Source of the DNA: CAZKFN01 sp964552035
GTDB lineage: Bacteria > Bacteroidota > Bacteroidia > Flavobacteriales_E > Vicingaceae
Assembly (NCBI GenBank): GCA_964552035.1
Contig: CAZKFN010000026.1
Coordinates: forward strand, 1-25,626
Direction: 5' to 3'
Length of the DNA: 25,626 nucleotides
The notes beneath the pieces are model-generated. The model ran no database searches and had not been told where the DNA came from. It was given only the letters and a program-made list of their open reading frames with translations. Of this stretch, positions 1 to 7,875 are shown one piece after another (position 1 is the first letter of the stretch; the number at the start of each line of letters is the position of its first letter). Position numbers and translations under genes: made by a program.

Positions 1-1
1 T

Positions 2-145
2 TTATGGCTTGCCAAATGTGGATTTTTTTTTGGAAATACTTTTATAAAAACTCCTTTTATAGTATTATTCCAAGCATTAGAAAAGCTTGATTTCTTAGTT
101 TATTGGTTGAGTTCATTTATCTACAAAATAGATAAAGCTTTTTAA
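2..145 (+). CDS. C-terminal fragment of an unidentified protein
   Basis: The frame starting at base 2 is open from the window edge to a TAA at 143-145, giving 47 residues. The fragment is hydrophobic and aromatic in its first half (around LAKCGFFFGNTFIK) and ends in a basic, lysine-bearing tail. It could be the last helices of a membrane-associated enzyme, but I do not recognise the family. The rest of the gene lies outside the window. The call rests only on an uninterrupted frame with protein-like composition, so it is tentative. Confidence 0.45.
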   Translation, partial: LWLAKCGFFFGNTFIKTPFIVLFQALEKLDFLVYWLSSFIYKIDKAF

Positions 146-196
146 TTAATGTCGTTTAAAGGCCGACTTAACTCAAGAAATCAATTGAAATTTAAA

Positions 197-260
197 AAGG
201 AAAAGTCCTTTACAACTATTAAAGTCTTTGGTTAAAAAGCTTTTGTAAAGGGCTTTTCTT
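197..260 (-). terminator. Imperfect inverted repeat, likely terminator
   Basis: Bases 197-213 (AAGGAAAAGTCCTTTAC) pair with 245-260 (GTAAAGGGCTTTTCTT) across a loop of about 31 nt, with one mismatch and one position that can form G-U. Read on the minus strand, the hairpin lies just after the stop of the 288-722 gene and is followed by a T-rich run, so it could end that transcript. It may also serve the partial gene ending at 145. The long loop makes it weaker than a classical intrinsic terminator. Confidence 0.45.
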
Positions 261-287
261 CTATACTAATAACTAAAAAAAGTGATT

Positions 288-722
288 TTATCGTTCCAAT
301 AAAACCTCTACTTCAATAGCTTTAGTCTCATTAGGAATGTCTCCTATTGCATTTGGATCGTCAGTCTCCATTTTTAAACTCGTTGAGTTTAAAGAGATGT
401 CATAAAAGTAATAATTATTAGCATTATTATCATCCACAAATTTCAAAACCGCGCCGTCATCTACAATTTCCCAACTTCCCTTCTTAAACACTTCATTAAT
501 CGTTTGTGTTTGATCCGGCATGGGATAAGGAGCGTTCTCATACGAAACAGTAACTTTAAAAGCACTGTTGTTTGAATATGTAGAGTGATCTTTTTCAAAC
601 ACAACGTAATGAGATTCGTTTAATGTAGACTTTACAGCTCTCATAGTTGATGTGATATCTGACATTTCTCCTATATCAAACTGAATTATTATTATTGCGG
701 CCATTAATAAATTTAAACACAA
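288..722 (-). CDS. Small hypothetical protein, possibly lipocalin-like
   Basis: This is a 144-residue frame that uses TTG as its first codon; an ATG sits at codon 7. Residues 1-15 are hydrophobic, which suggests an export signal. The rest is acidic and polar, with short beta-like segments such as GSWEIVDDGAVLKF near residues 82-95. That pattern resembles the lipocalin-like domains common in Bacteroidota lipoproteins, but I cannot confirm the family. No lipobox is visible. The frame is open upstream of the TTG but contains no ATG, while an ATG at 749-751 lies in another frame. A one-base shift there would join a basic residue to the hydrophobic stretch as a normal signal peptide. The N-terminus may therefore be damaged or mis-sequenced. 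Confidence 0.5.
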   Translation of the reverse strand: MCLNLLMAAIIIIQFDIGEMSDITSTMRAVKSTLNESHYVVFEKDHSTYSNNSAFKVTVSYENAPYPMPDQTQTINEVFKKGSWEIVDDGAVLKFVDDNNANNYYFYDISLNSTSLKMETDDPNAIGDIPNETKAIEVEVLLER

Positions 723-1190
723 AGAGCTGGTGATAATTCTAAAGTTCTCATCAAAAACCTTAAATAGGAAATGCTAATAAGTAGTATAAGCAAAGTAAAT
801 TTAAATATTTTGTATGAAATGCCCTTTCTTAATGCATTGAATAATATCTTGTTATGCCTTAAAATAAAAGATACCATTAAAATACTGTAGGAAAATAATA
901 GAAATATCTTTTTTGTAGAAAATTTGAATAGAATAAGAAATTACCTCAAAAGCTGCAGTACAATTTGTTAATAACGGCATGGATTAAGTTTCTGATAGTC
1001 AGTATTTTTAATTATTTATTTGTAGGTTATTAACATTATCTTTAACTTAGTTTAAAGATTAAGACTTATTTTGCCTACTATCCTTCACTTTCTATTGATT
1101 CTTCAAAGAAGAAAGTTTAAGCACATTCACACAATTTATAGTAGAAGAAGTATAAGGTTAAAATAGAAGTTAAACTAAAACTTTAAAGCT
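723..1190. other. Intergenic region between divergent genes
   Basis: This is about 470 bp of very AT-rich DNA between the small minus-strand gene and the fibre gene. I found no open frame with protein-like composition, no strong hairpin and no exact TTG/TAnnTTTG promoter pair. It should contain the promoter of the 1191 gene, but I cannot place it. Confidence 0.4.
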
Positions 1191-3914
1191 ATGAAAAAAG
1201 TGTTGATTATTGTTTTGTTGGTTTGGTTATGTCCATTTTTAGCCTTTTCTCAAGCACCAGAGTTAATTAATTATCAAGGGATTGCTAGACTGCCAAATGG
1301 AGAGCCATTGATTCACCAAAAAGTTAGCTTAAAAATTAGCATTTTAGAGGCCAGTTCGGACGGGAAAACTCTCTATGAGGAGTTCCATCAGATTACAACA
1401 AATGAATTTGGATTATATCATACCCCTATAGGAGCTGGTGTACCTTTAAAGGGAAGCATCAACGAGATAGACTGGTCATCAGCTAACAAGTATGTAAAAG
1501 TTGAAATCGATTTAGAAGGAGGATCAAAATATATCAATTTAGGGTCAACTCAATTACTTAGCGTTCCCTATGCCTTGTTTGCTGCAGAAGCTCCTACAAG
1601 AGATACGGCTTTAGGTGCGGCAGGAGGTGATTTAACGGGAAAATATCCTAATCCAAGGATTGCAGATGATGTAATCGATAGCTTAATGCTAAAGGATAAT
1701 TCAGTGACGAGTTCTAAAGTAGTAGATGAAGCCATAACTACAACAAAAATTACGGATTATGCTGTTGTTACAGATAAGTTAGCCGAGCATTCCGTAACTT
1801 CTTCTAAACTTCACCAGATGGGAGCTGTTAATGGAGAGGTATTAAAATGGAATGGAAATGCATGGGTTCCAGAAGAGGAAATTATTGAAGCGAGAGGAAG
1901 AGCAGGTGGCGATTTAACGGGAGAATATCCTAATCCAAGGATTGCAGATGATGTAATCGATAGCTTAATGCTAAAGGATAATTCAGTGACGAGTTCTAAA
2001 GTAGTAGATGAAGCCATAACTACAACAAAAATTACGGATTATGCTGTTGTTACAGATAAGTTAGCCGAGCATTCCGTAACTTCTTCTAAACTTCACCAGA
2101 TGGGAGCTGTTAATGGAGAGGTATTAAAATGGAATGGAAATGCATGGGTTCCAGAAGAGGAAATAATTGAAGCGAGAGGAAGAGCAGGTGGCGATTTAAT
2201 GGGAGAATATCCTAATCCAAGGATTGCGGATGATGTAATCGATAGCTTAATGCTAAAGGATAATTCAGTGACGAGTTCTAAAGTAGTAGATGAAGCCATA
2301 ACTACAACAAAAATTACGGATTATGCTGTTGTTACAGATAAGTTAGCCGAGCATTCCGTAACTTCTTCTAAACTTCACCAGATGGGAGCTGTTAATGGAG
2401 AGGTATTAAAATGGAATGGAAATGCATGGGTTCCAGAAGAGGAAATAATTGAAGCGAGAGGAAGAGCAGGTGGCGATTTAACGGGAGAATATCCTAATCC
2501 TTTAGTAAAGATAGGAGCTATAGATAGTTTAAAGTTGGCAGATCAATCGGTGCTGAGTTCCAAAGTGAAGGATGAAGCCATACTTAGTTCAAAAATAGCA
2601 CAACATGCAGTGCAAACGGATAAGATAGCTGATTATGCTGTTACCTCCGAGAAAATTCATTCAATGGGAGCAGGGTTTGGCCAAGTTTTAAAGTGGAATG
2701 GAGGATCTTGGGGACCTGCTGATGATGAAAATGAAATAGGGTGGGGGTACGATGGAAATGTAGTATCTGCCAATTCTTTTATAGGGACAACTAACAATCA
2801 AGATTTGCGTTTTAAGAGAAACCAAATCCCAATAGGAAGGTTAGATACTTCCAACATTGCCTTTGGTAGAAATGCATTAAATACCAACAATCTTGGTAGA
2901 TACAATATGGTTTTTGGAAATGATGCCCTAGGAAAGAATACAACTGGAAGTTTTAACCTGGCCATTGGAAATTCGACATTAGCCAATAACATTTCGGGAA
3001 GTTATAATATTGCTTTTGGAGACAAGTCATTGAATAATAATACAACAGGCTCTAATAGTATTGCTTTAGGTAAGGATGCTTTAAGCAGAAATACCACGGG
3101 TAAAGTTAACATTGCAGCTGGATATTATGCACTTTTCAGCAATATTTCAGGTGATTTTAACGTGGCTACAGGCTACAATGCACTAAGAGGAAATACAACG
3201 GGGAATAATAACATTGCCATAGGGTATAATGCCTTAAGGGACAATATAACTGGGGGTTACAATATTGTTATGGGGTATGATGCGATGAGTAATAATATTA
3301 CTGGAGCTTATAATGTCACAATTGGATATTTGTCCAATACTAACAATTCCAATTATTTTTATGGAGGGGCTTTTGGTTATGGAGCTACTATTAGCGGGGA
3401 TGGGGTGTATAGGATAGGCAGTCCCCTTAATCAATATACATCTTCAATTGGTGGTGTTCGGTCTTGGAGCACCACTTCTGATGGGCGTTTTAAAGTGGAG
3501 GTAAAAGAAAATGTACCCGGATTGGCTTTTATTAATGCCTTAAAACCAGTAACGTATAAACTAGATCAACGAGGTATTCAAGAATTTCTTGGAGTGAGAA
3601 TTGAAGAAAGTGATAAAGAAAACTTAAATCACACTAGCGAAAATACAGTGCAAACAGAGAGGTTTTCTGGGTTTATTGCTCAAGATGTAGAAAGAGCAGC
3701 AGCCAACCTAAGTTATGAGTTTAGTGGGGTTGATCGACCTAAAAATGAAAAGGATTATTATTCTTTACGTTATGCAGAGTTTGTTGTACCCCTTGTAAAA
3801 GCGGTTCAAGAACAACAAGAAATTATTGAGTATCAAAACAAAAGGTTGGAGGTACAGGATGGTAAGATTGCTCACTTAGAGCTACTCTTGGAAAGTTTAT
3901 TAAACGAAAAGTAG
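1191..3914 (+). CDS. Repeat-bearing surface fibre with endosialidase-chaperone domain
   Basis: This 907-residue exported protein has a Sec signal peptide (residues 1-21, ending AFSQ). Residues 22-140 form the N-terminal domain typical of Bacteroidota fibres (APELINYQGIARLPNG). From residue 144 there are four 94-residue units, each opening with GGDLTGxYPNP and followed by short SxKxxDxA repeats. Residues about 540-745 are head-like beta-roll repeats (GNNNIAIGYNAL type) resembling trimeric adhesins. The end is an intramolecular chaperone of endosialidase (peptidase S74) domain from about residue 755, with the self-cleavage Ser763-Asp764 in TSDGRFK and a terminal coiled coil. Members of this family trimerise and usually cut off the chaperone. 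The likely role is a trimeric adhesin or fibre at the cell surface. It has no T9SS sorting domain, but the next gene, 26 nt downstream, does. Confidence 0.85.
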   Translation: MKKVLIIVLLVWLCPFLAFSQAPELINYQGIARLPNGEPLIHQKVSLKISILEASSDGKTLYEEFHQITTNEFGLYHTPIGAGVPLKGSINEIDWSSANKYVKVEIDLEGGSKYINLGSTQLLSVPYALFAAEAPTRDTALGAAGGDLTGKYPNPRIADDVIDSLMLKDNSVTSSKVVDEAITTTKITDYAVVTDKLAEHSVTSSKLHQMGAVNGEVLKWNGNAWVPEEEIIEARGRAGGDLTGEYPNPRIADDVIDSLMLKDNSVTSSKVVDEAITTTKITDYAVVTDKLAEHSVTSSKLHQMGAVNGEVLKWNGNAWVPEEEIIEARGRAGGDLMGEYPNPRIADDVIDSLMLKDNSVTSSKVVDEAITTTKITDYAVVTDKLAEHSVTSSKLHQMGAVNGEVLKWNGNAWVPEEEIIEARGRAGGDLTGEYPNPLVKIGAIDSLKLADQSVLSSKVKDEAILSSKIAQHAVQTDKIADYAVTSEKIHSMGAGFGQVLKWNGGSWGPADDENEIGWGYDGNVVSANSFIGTTNNQDLRFKRNQIPIGRLDTSNIAFGRNALNTNNLGRYNMVFGNDALGKNTTGSFNLAIGNSTLANNISGSYNIAFGDKSLNNNTTGSNSIALGKDALSRNTTGKVNIAAGYYALFSNISGDFNVATGYNALRGNTTGNNNIAIGYNALRDNITGGYNIVMGYDAMSNNITGAYNVTIGYLSNTNNSNYFYGGAFGYGATISGDGVYRIGSPLNQYTSSIGGVRSWSTTSDGRFKVEVKENVPGLAFINALKPVTYKLDQRGIQEFLGVRIEESDKENLNHTSENTVQTERFSGFIAQDVERAAANLSYEFSGVDRPKNEKDYYSLRYAEFVVPLVKAVQEQQEIIEYQNKRLEVQDGKIAHLELLLESLLNEK
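1620..2747 (+). repeat. Tandem 282-bp coding repeats, four units
   Basis: Units at 1620-1901, 1902-2183 and 2184-2465 are almost identical in DNA. The few differences include AAA/GAA (Lys/Glu) early in the unit, ACG/ATG (Thr/Met) in unit 3, and silent changes. The fourth unit (2466-2747) starts with the same bases but diverges after YPNP, keeping the protein pattern and not the DNA. Each unit encodes 94 residues. The identity at silent sites implies recent duplication or gene conversion, and the copy number in the assembly may not be reliable. Confidence 0.95.
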
Positions 3915-3939
3915 AATTTAACCCTATACCTATAATACG

Positions 3940-4443
3940 ATGAAAAAAATACTACCAGTTTTGGCCCTATTTTTTTGGCTTTTTGTTTTTAAACTACAAG
4001 GACAGACAACGGCCAATGTCTCGGGCGCCTCTGGGCTTGTGGGTGGGATATCGCACAGTTATTCCATAGGAGAGATGGCCTTGGTGCATACCTCATCCAC
4101 AACTCATATAATTGTTACTCAAGGAGTATTGCAACCTATTAATACAATAATGGGGGTTGCTGAATCGTTTATCAACGATTTGGAACTTCGTGTTTATCCT
4201 ATTCCTACTTATGATTTGCTTAACATACAAAGTAATTTTCAAAATAGGGGAAAGTTAAGTGTGCAGTTGTATGATATTTCTGGAAGACAATTAACACATA
4301 AAATGTGGATGTTGCAAGAAGGGGCAGCACTTAATCAAATTGATCTAGCACCTTATGCTTCAGGAAACTACTTTTTAATGCTTCAATATGAGAACAATGA
4401 AAAACCCTATTTTCAAGTCTTTAAAGTTCAGAAATTAAAGTAG
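3940..4443 (+). CDS. Secreted protein with T9SS type A sorting domain
   Basis: This 167-residue protein has a Sec signal peptide (residues 1-22, ending LQGQ) and a short beta-rich middle (SYSIGEMALVHT) of the sort often found in small Bacteroidota exported proteins. Residues about 80-167 are a C-terminal type IX secretion sorting domain. Its hallmark near residue 86 reads VYPIPTYDLLNI where the common form is VYPNPT, followed by LYDISGRQL and a final FQVFKV strand. Such domains direct passage through the outer membrane and are then removed, leaving little mature protein here. Its start lies 26 nt after the fibre gene, so they are probably co-transcribed, and this protein may accompany or anchor the fibre. 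That partnership is inferred. Confidence 0.85.
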   Translation: MKKILPVLALFFWLFVFKLQGQTTANVSGASGLVGGISHSYSIGEMALVHTSSTTHIIVTQGVLQPINTIMGVAESFINDLELRVYPIPTYDLLNIQSNFQNRGKLSVQLYDISGRQLTHKMWMLQEGAALNQIDLAPYASGNYFLMLQYENNEKPYFQVFKVQKLK

Positions 4444-4515
4444 AGAATTGTTGGGAGGAAGAAATTGATTTATAAGCACCGTTTTATATTAATCAATACT
4501 CCATAATTCCCTCTT
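4444..4515. terminator. Convergent intergenic with weak AT-rich dyad
   Basis: Two operons converge here with 72 bp between stop codons. ATTGATT near 4465 pairs with AATCAAT near 4491, which could form a modest hairpin usable from either side. It has no GC core and no clear T-run, so a terminator is only suggested by position. Confidence 0.25.
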
Positions 4516-5091
4516 CTAAGATTTCACCTCAAGCCTTCCTTTACTCAGCTTAAAAAAAAGGAAGACAACGTTAAAAATAAATAAAGCTAAACCCAAAAGC
4601 AGCATATATCCACCAGTTTCCTTTTGTTGAGGGATGTCAAATGTACTACACAATAAAATGTCAAAACTTTTAAGCGCTATACCAGAGGCAATCAATACTG
4701 CTGCAGTCATTCCTATAAAAACAAGCTGAACTTCAAATATTGTATTTCTTAAGACTGGTAGAACCAATACACCACAAAGAAGGATATGAACGTTCATAAT
4801 TTTGTTAAAATTGGGTTGGATTACAGCCAGGTCAACAGATCGGGGTATCATCCAAAATATCATTGAAAAGCTAATAAAAATAAGGATGCTTATTCCCCAA
4901 GGCAAGTTCTTAACATTGAGTTTTTTTTGACTACCGCCCCAAATAATGCCCAAGCTAAAGAGCCCTAAAAACTCTATAAGCTGATGTCTTGCCATACTAC
5001 TAGCCAGCCAACGATTTAAAGGAAAGGAAAGGATTAAAAATATCGTTAAAATAATTGCACTTATAATTAGGCTTTTACTGATTTTAAACAT
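4516..5091 (-). CDS. Six-helix membrane protein of a heme-copper oxidase operon
   Basis: This 191-residue protein has about six predicted membrane helices (near residues 7-24, 38-54, 65-83, 98-116, 120-140 and 162-183). I see no domain that fixes its function. Features worth noting are His36 (ARHQLIEF) and His102 (MNVHILL), both at the start of membrane helices, and the sequence FWMIPRSVDLAV between them. Paired membrane His and this layout recall CtaG or DUF1404 proteins that travel with heme-copper oxidases, but I cannot confirm homology. It overlaps the upstream Sco gene by 25 nt, so translation is probably coupled. A role in metal delivery to or assembly of the upstream enzyme is inferred from context. 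Confidence 0.75.
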   Translation of the reverse strand: MFKISKSLIISAIILTIFLILSFPLNRWLASSMARHQLIEFLGLFSLGIIWGGSQKKLNVKNLPWGISILIFISFSMIFWMIPRSVDLAVIQPNFNKIMNVHILLCGVLVLPVLRNTIFEVQLVFIGMTAAVLIASGIALKSFDILLCSTFDIPQQKETGGYMLLLGLALFIFNVVFLFFKLSKGRLEVKS

Positions 5092-5699
5092 CTGCGAATT
5101 TCTTGAATGATATACCCGTTCTTTTCTCTTGTGGGATCAAAAATCTTAATTATTTTATTTTCTGGTGAAATAAGGTATAAGTATAGGGAGTGATTAATCA
5201 TTCCATTTTCTGGAGCTTTGTATGCCCAGATTCCAATTTCTTTTAATAAGCGTTGAAACTCTTGGTTGGTGAATTGAAAGGGTAAGGCAAAAGTCCAATG
5301 TTCTATTTCATCTCCATACAAACTGCGATAATTCTTAATCTTTTGTAGGTGATCCCTTTCCAAATCAAAACTAAGAGTATAAAATTCCACTTCTACTTCT
5401 TTTTTGGAAGAATCGTTAAAGAAGGGATAGATTTCTCCAATTCTATTATTTATTTTATGGCAAGCATAAGGGCAGTTAAGGTAAACGAAATTAAGCAGTT
5501 TGAACTTAGGAACTTCTTCTAAATCAACGATAGCACTATCTTGAGTAATTATTTTTAAACTGGGAAATGCCCTAGGCATTTCACCAGCCTTATTTAAGGT
5601 ATAAGAAAAGACAGTAAAGGCAGAAAATCCATCCGTCCACTGCCAAAATACACTAAGACATATGCTCAAGGATAAGATTGGAATTAATGCCCTTTTCAT
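5067..5699 (-). CDS. SCO1/SenC-family copper chaperone
   Basis: This 210-residue protein has a short N-terminal membrane anchor (residues 4-20) and a thioredoxin-like domain facing the periplasm. The copper site of the Sco family is intact: Cys76 and Cys80 in NCPYAC (CxxxC) and His170 in MINHSLYLYL. SFDLERD near residue 110 matches the usual SxDPxRD segment. Sco proteins load or reduce the CuA centre of subunit II, and such a subunit is encoded three genes upstream in this operon. The gene begins 7 nt after subunit I and its end overlaps the following membrane-protein gene. Length and order fit the family. Whether it serves only this enzyme is unknown. Confidence 0.93.
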   Translation of the reverse strand: MKRALIPILSLSICLSVFWQWTDGFSAFTVFSYTLNKAGEMPRAFPSLKIITQDSAIVDLEEVPKFKLLNFVYLNCPYACHKINNRIGEIYPFFNDSSKKEVEVEFYTLSFDLERDHLQKIKNYRSLYGDEIEHWTFALPFQFTNQEFQRLLKEIGIWAYKAPENGMINHSLYLYLISPENKIIKIFDPTREKNGYIIQEIRRCLKSVKA

Positions 5700-5706
5700 T
5701 TTATTT

Positions 5707-7197
5707 TTATTCTAGAGCTTCCGCTGCTTCTTTTTTACGTTTTGCTAACTTGCTAAAAAGTGTAATGTACATTAAAAGTAAACCCAAAAATAAAACAGCT
5801 ATAAATATGGCTGAAGTAGCAGAATACTTTATACCCACATCTTTGGTTCTTTCTATCAAGATGCCACCATATTTAGAATATCTTCTTGGTACACTTTCCA
5901 TTCCACTTAAGTAGAACATTAATAAAAAGCCGTAGGATCCAGTTACAAATGTCCAAAATCCGAATTTAGCTAACCCACCTATCTCTCTTTCATTTTTATT
6001 GGAAAATAAATAAAACATAAAAGCAAATACAAATAGGGCAACACCCATTAAAAGATAGGTGTGGAAATGAGCAGGAACCCATAAGGTATTATGTAGAAGT
6101 TTATTAAAGGCAATAGTAGAGTCGACAATCGCGGAGAATCCTCCAATAGCCCAACCTGCAGTTCCCAATAAAAACATAAGAGGAATTACACTCCATCGCA
6201 CTTTAGAATGGTACAATTGCTTAATCACTCCAAACATGGTTATAGCTGTTGCTGGAACTGCACTGCCGTAAGAGGCTACTTGTCCAACGTATTGTAACCA
6301 TGTGGGCTGAACATGATCCATGTACATATGGTGTAGGAATGCAAAAACAATAAAGAAAAAAGTGGCGTTCCAAGAGAGTACTAATACCTTGTCTGTCTTC
6401 CATGGCCTACCTGTAAACTCAGGTAATAAGGTGTAGACCCAGCCTAAACAACAATACATAGCAATGTTTGCAATAGTGTGTCCAAAAAACATGACCATAT
6501 TCTTCATTATCAGTGGATCATAAGTTACACTAGGTTCAAAAGCTTGAATTAAATACATGATAAGCATTATTGCTCCAACTAAACCTGCTAAAATACCTGG
6601 AATAAGGCTAATTGCAGTAATCATTACTATTGGAGGTGTTTCCCTATCATCTTCTCTCTTTTTTCTTAGATATTGCCAACCTACTATATTTGAAAAACCA
6701 CCATATTGTTTAGCAATGCTATAAACTACATGTATGGTACCCACTAGCCAAGCAACCCCGAGAATGATTAAAGAAATAATAGATAGCTTCGTAGCCCATT
6801 CTTGCCAATATCCACCGACAAAAGGCATGGGATAGAGTAAATACCAGCCGGGTCCGAATTTCCCGATTAGACCGCCAACAGCAAGCCCTATTAATCCAAT
6901 AATAACCATAAAGTAAAAGAAATAGCCTACTTTTAAATTAAGGTTAGCATATCTTGTACCTACAAAGTACCAGAGGCCAGCAAAAGCAATACTAAAAATA
7001 ATGCTAATCATACCCAAACCATGTAAGGTCATGATGGCATAAAAAGTATCGTGTTTAATTTCGATAAGCTCCCCTTGGTTTAAACGCATTATATAACCTA
7101 ATACAATTAATAAAGGGAAGATAATTAGGAAAGACACACTCCAAGTGGTGGCCAATTTCCTTTGTTTGATAACTTCTATATCGTCAATCTTAATCAT
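5707..7197 (-). CDS. B-family heme-copper subunit I, likely NO-reductase type
   Basis: This 496-residue membrane enzyme lines up well with ba3-type (B-family) catalytic subunits. Visible ligands are His59 and His379 for the low-spin heme, His240 (FFGH), His289 and His290 (FLHHMY) for CuB, and His377 (WVPAHFH) for the active-site heme; VPRRY lies near residue 436. The decisive residue is four after His240. Oxygen reductases of this family have Tyr there, crosslinked to the His (GHPIVY). Here it is Asn244 (GHTIAN, codon at 6466-6468). The next K-channel Tyr is also replaced (Leu251), while Tyr255 remains. Loss of the crosslinked Tyr is characteristic of the nitric oxide reductase branches of the superfamily. 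Nitric oxide reduction, for detoxification or respiration, is therefore more likely than oxygen reduction. Automatic annotation would probably call it a cbb3 or cytochrome c oxidase subunit I. Confidence 0.88.
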   Translation of the reverse strand: MIKIDDIEVIKQRKLATTWSVSFLIIFPLLIVLGYIMRLNQGELIEIKHDTFYAIMTLHGLGMISIIFSIAFAGLWYFVGTRYANLNLKVGYFFYFMVIIGLIGLAVGGLIGKFGPGWYLLYPMPFVGGYWQEWATKLSIISLIILGVAWLVGTIHVVYSIAKQYGGFSNIVGWQYLRKKREDDRETPPIVMITAISLIPGILAGLVGAIMLIMYLIQAFEPSVTYDPLIMKNMVMFFGHTIANIAMYCCLGWVYTLLPEFTGRPWKTDKVLVLSWNATFFFIVFAFLHHMYMDHVQPTWLQYVGQVASYGSAVPATAITMFGVIKQLYHSKVRWSVIPLMFLLGTAGWAIGGFSAIVDSTIAFNKLLHNTLWVPAHFHTYLLMGVALFVFAFMFYLFSNKNEREIGGLAKFGFWTFVTGSYGFLLMFYLSGMESVPRRYSKYGGILIERTKDVGIKYSATSAIFIAVLFLGLLLMYITLFSKLAKRKKEAAEALE

Positions 7198-7213
7198 AAT
7201 TGATGTCTTTAAA

Positions 7214-7750
7214 TTATTTTACATTAATAAAACCAACCATAACACCATGTCCCGTACCACAGTATTCAAGGCATTCGATGACATATTTTCCTTCTTCAGT
7301 AAAGGTGTGTTGCAAAATATTGGTGTAGCCCGGTATTGCTTGAACTTGTCTAATAATAGCCCCATCGCTGTTGTATATTGCAAAGTTGTGGGTAATGTCC
7401 ATTGAAGTAACTTGAAAATCTATGGTCTTATTCTTCTCTACATCTATTAAAGGACCTCCAGTATAAGCTCCTAAATCTCCATCATAAATCCCATAACCCA
7501 TTTTCCATATCCATTGGCTGGCAACTACTGTTACAATTTCATCTGCTTCTTTGTGAAAATTATCATAAGGTAAATTCCTAAGAGACACAAATAAAGCTAA
7601 AATCAATAACAATACTAAACCAAAAAAGTAACGTCCTCTTACTTTATAAACTTTTGCACCAGCAGTTTCTGCATCTTCTTCCTTTTTTGAAGAAATGATG
7701 ATGAATAGAACTACTGAAACGACAAGTATAGTTGCAAAGAGCGAAAGCAT
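7214..7750 (-). CDS. Heme-copper oxidase subunit II with CuA centre
   Basis: This 178-residue protein has two N-terminal membrane helices (about residues 2-20 and 40-57) and a periplasmic cupredoxin domain. All CuA ligands are present: His121 in DITHNF, then Cys150, Glu152, Cys154, His158 and Met161 in ECLEYCGTGHGVM. It would pass electrons from a soluble donor such as cytochrome c to subunit I, whose gene follows 16 nt downstream. The ATG at 7750 gives a plausible start, but the frame stays open upstream for about 11 more codons (through SLQKTAAM) into the assembly gap. The true N-terminus may therefore lie inside the missing sequence. No heme c motif is fused to it. Confidence 0.92.
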   Translation of the reverse strand: MLSLFATILVVSVVLFIIISSKKEEDAETAGAKVYKVRGRYFFGLVLLLILALFVSLRNLPYDNFHKEADEIVTVVASQWIWKMGYGIYDGDLGAYTGGPLIDVEKNKTIDFQVTSMDITHNFAIYNSDGAIIRQVQAIPGYTNILQHTFTEEGKYVIECLEYCGTGHGVMVGFINVK

Positions 7751-7784
7751 TGCTGCTGTTTTCTGTAAAGAGTTGAGCAGAATA

Positions 7785-7794
7785 NNNNNNNNNN
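7785..7794. other. Assembly gap of 10 N
   Basis: A run of ten N marks a join of unknown length between the start of the subunit II gene and its apparent promoter. Distances across it, and the subunit II start, should be treated with caution. Confidence 0.99.
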
Positions 7795-7851
7795 ATTTGT
7801 AAATTTTTTGTTAAACGTTTTTGATATATTGTTTTTTAATGGTTTGAAAAG

Positions 7852-7859
7852 CAAATATA
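7852..7859 (-). promoter_or_regulatory. TAnnTTTG -7 box facing the respiratory operon
   Basis: On the minus strand this reads TATATTTG, an exact match to the Bacteroidota -7 consensus TAnnTTTG. No TTG -33 element occurs at the usual spacing. Instead the dyad at 7876-7893 sits just upstream, which suggests a promoter that needs an activator. The leader to the gene start at 7750 crosses the assembly gap. Confidence 0.55.
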
Positions 7860-7875
7860 GTTAAAACTCCTATAA

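Noticed and set aside
1811..2299. Two identical-looking minus-strand frames of 68 codons opposite the fibre repeats
   Set aside because: They lie exactly 282 bp apart and mirror the repeat unit on the other strand. They are antisense shadows of the tandem repeats.
1620..2747. Regular direct repeats considered as a CRISPR array
   Set aside because: The units are 282 bp, contiguous, in frame and encode a repeated protein domain. There are no short repeats with unique spacers.
5707..7197. Subunit I as a cbb3-type (CcoN) oxidase
   Set aside because: Its motifs align with B-family ba3 enzymes, a CuA subunit II precedes it, and no ccoO or ccoP-like gene is present.
7145..7405. Plus-strand frame of 86 codons across the subunit I/II junction
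   Set aside because: It is antisense to two well-supported genes with intact motifs and has no features of its own.
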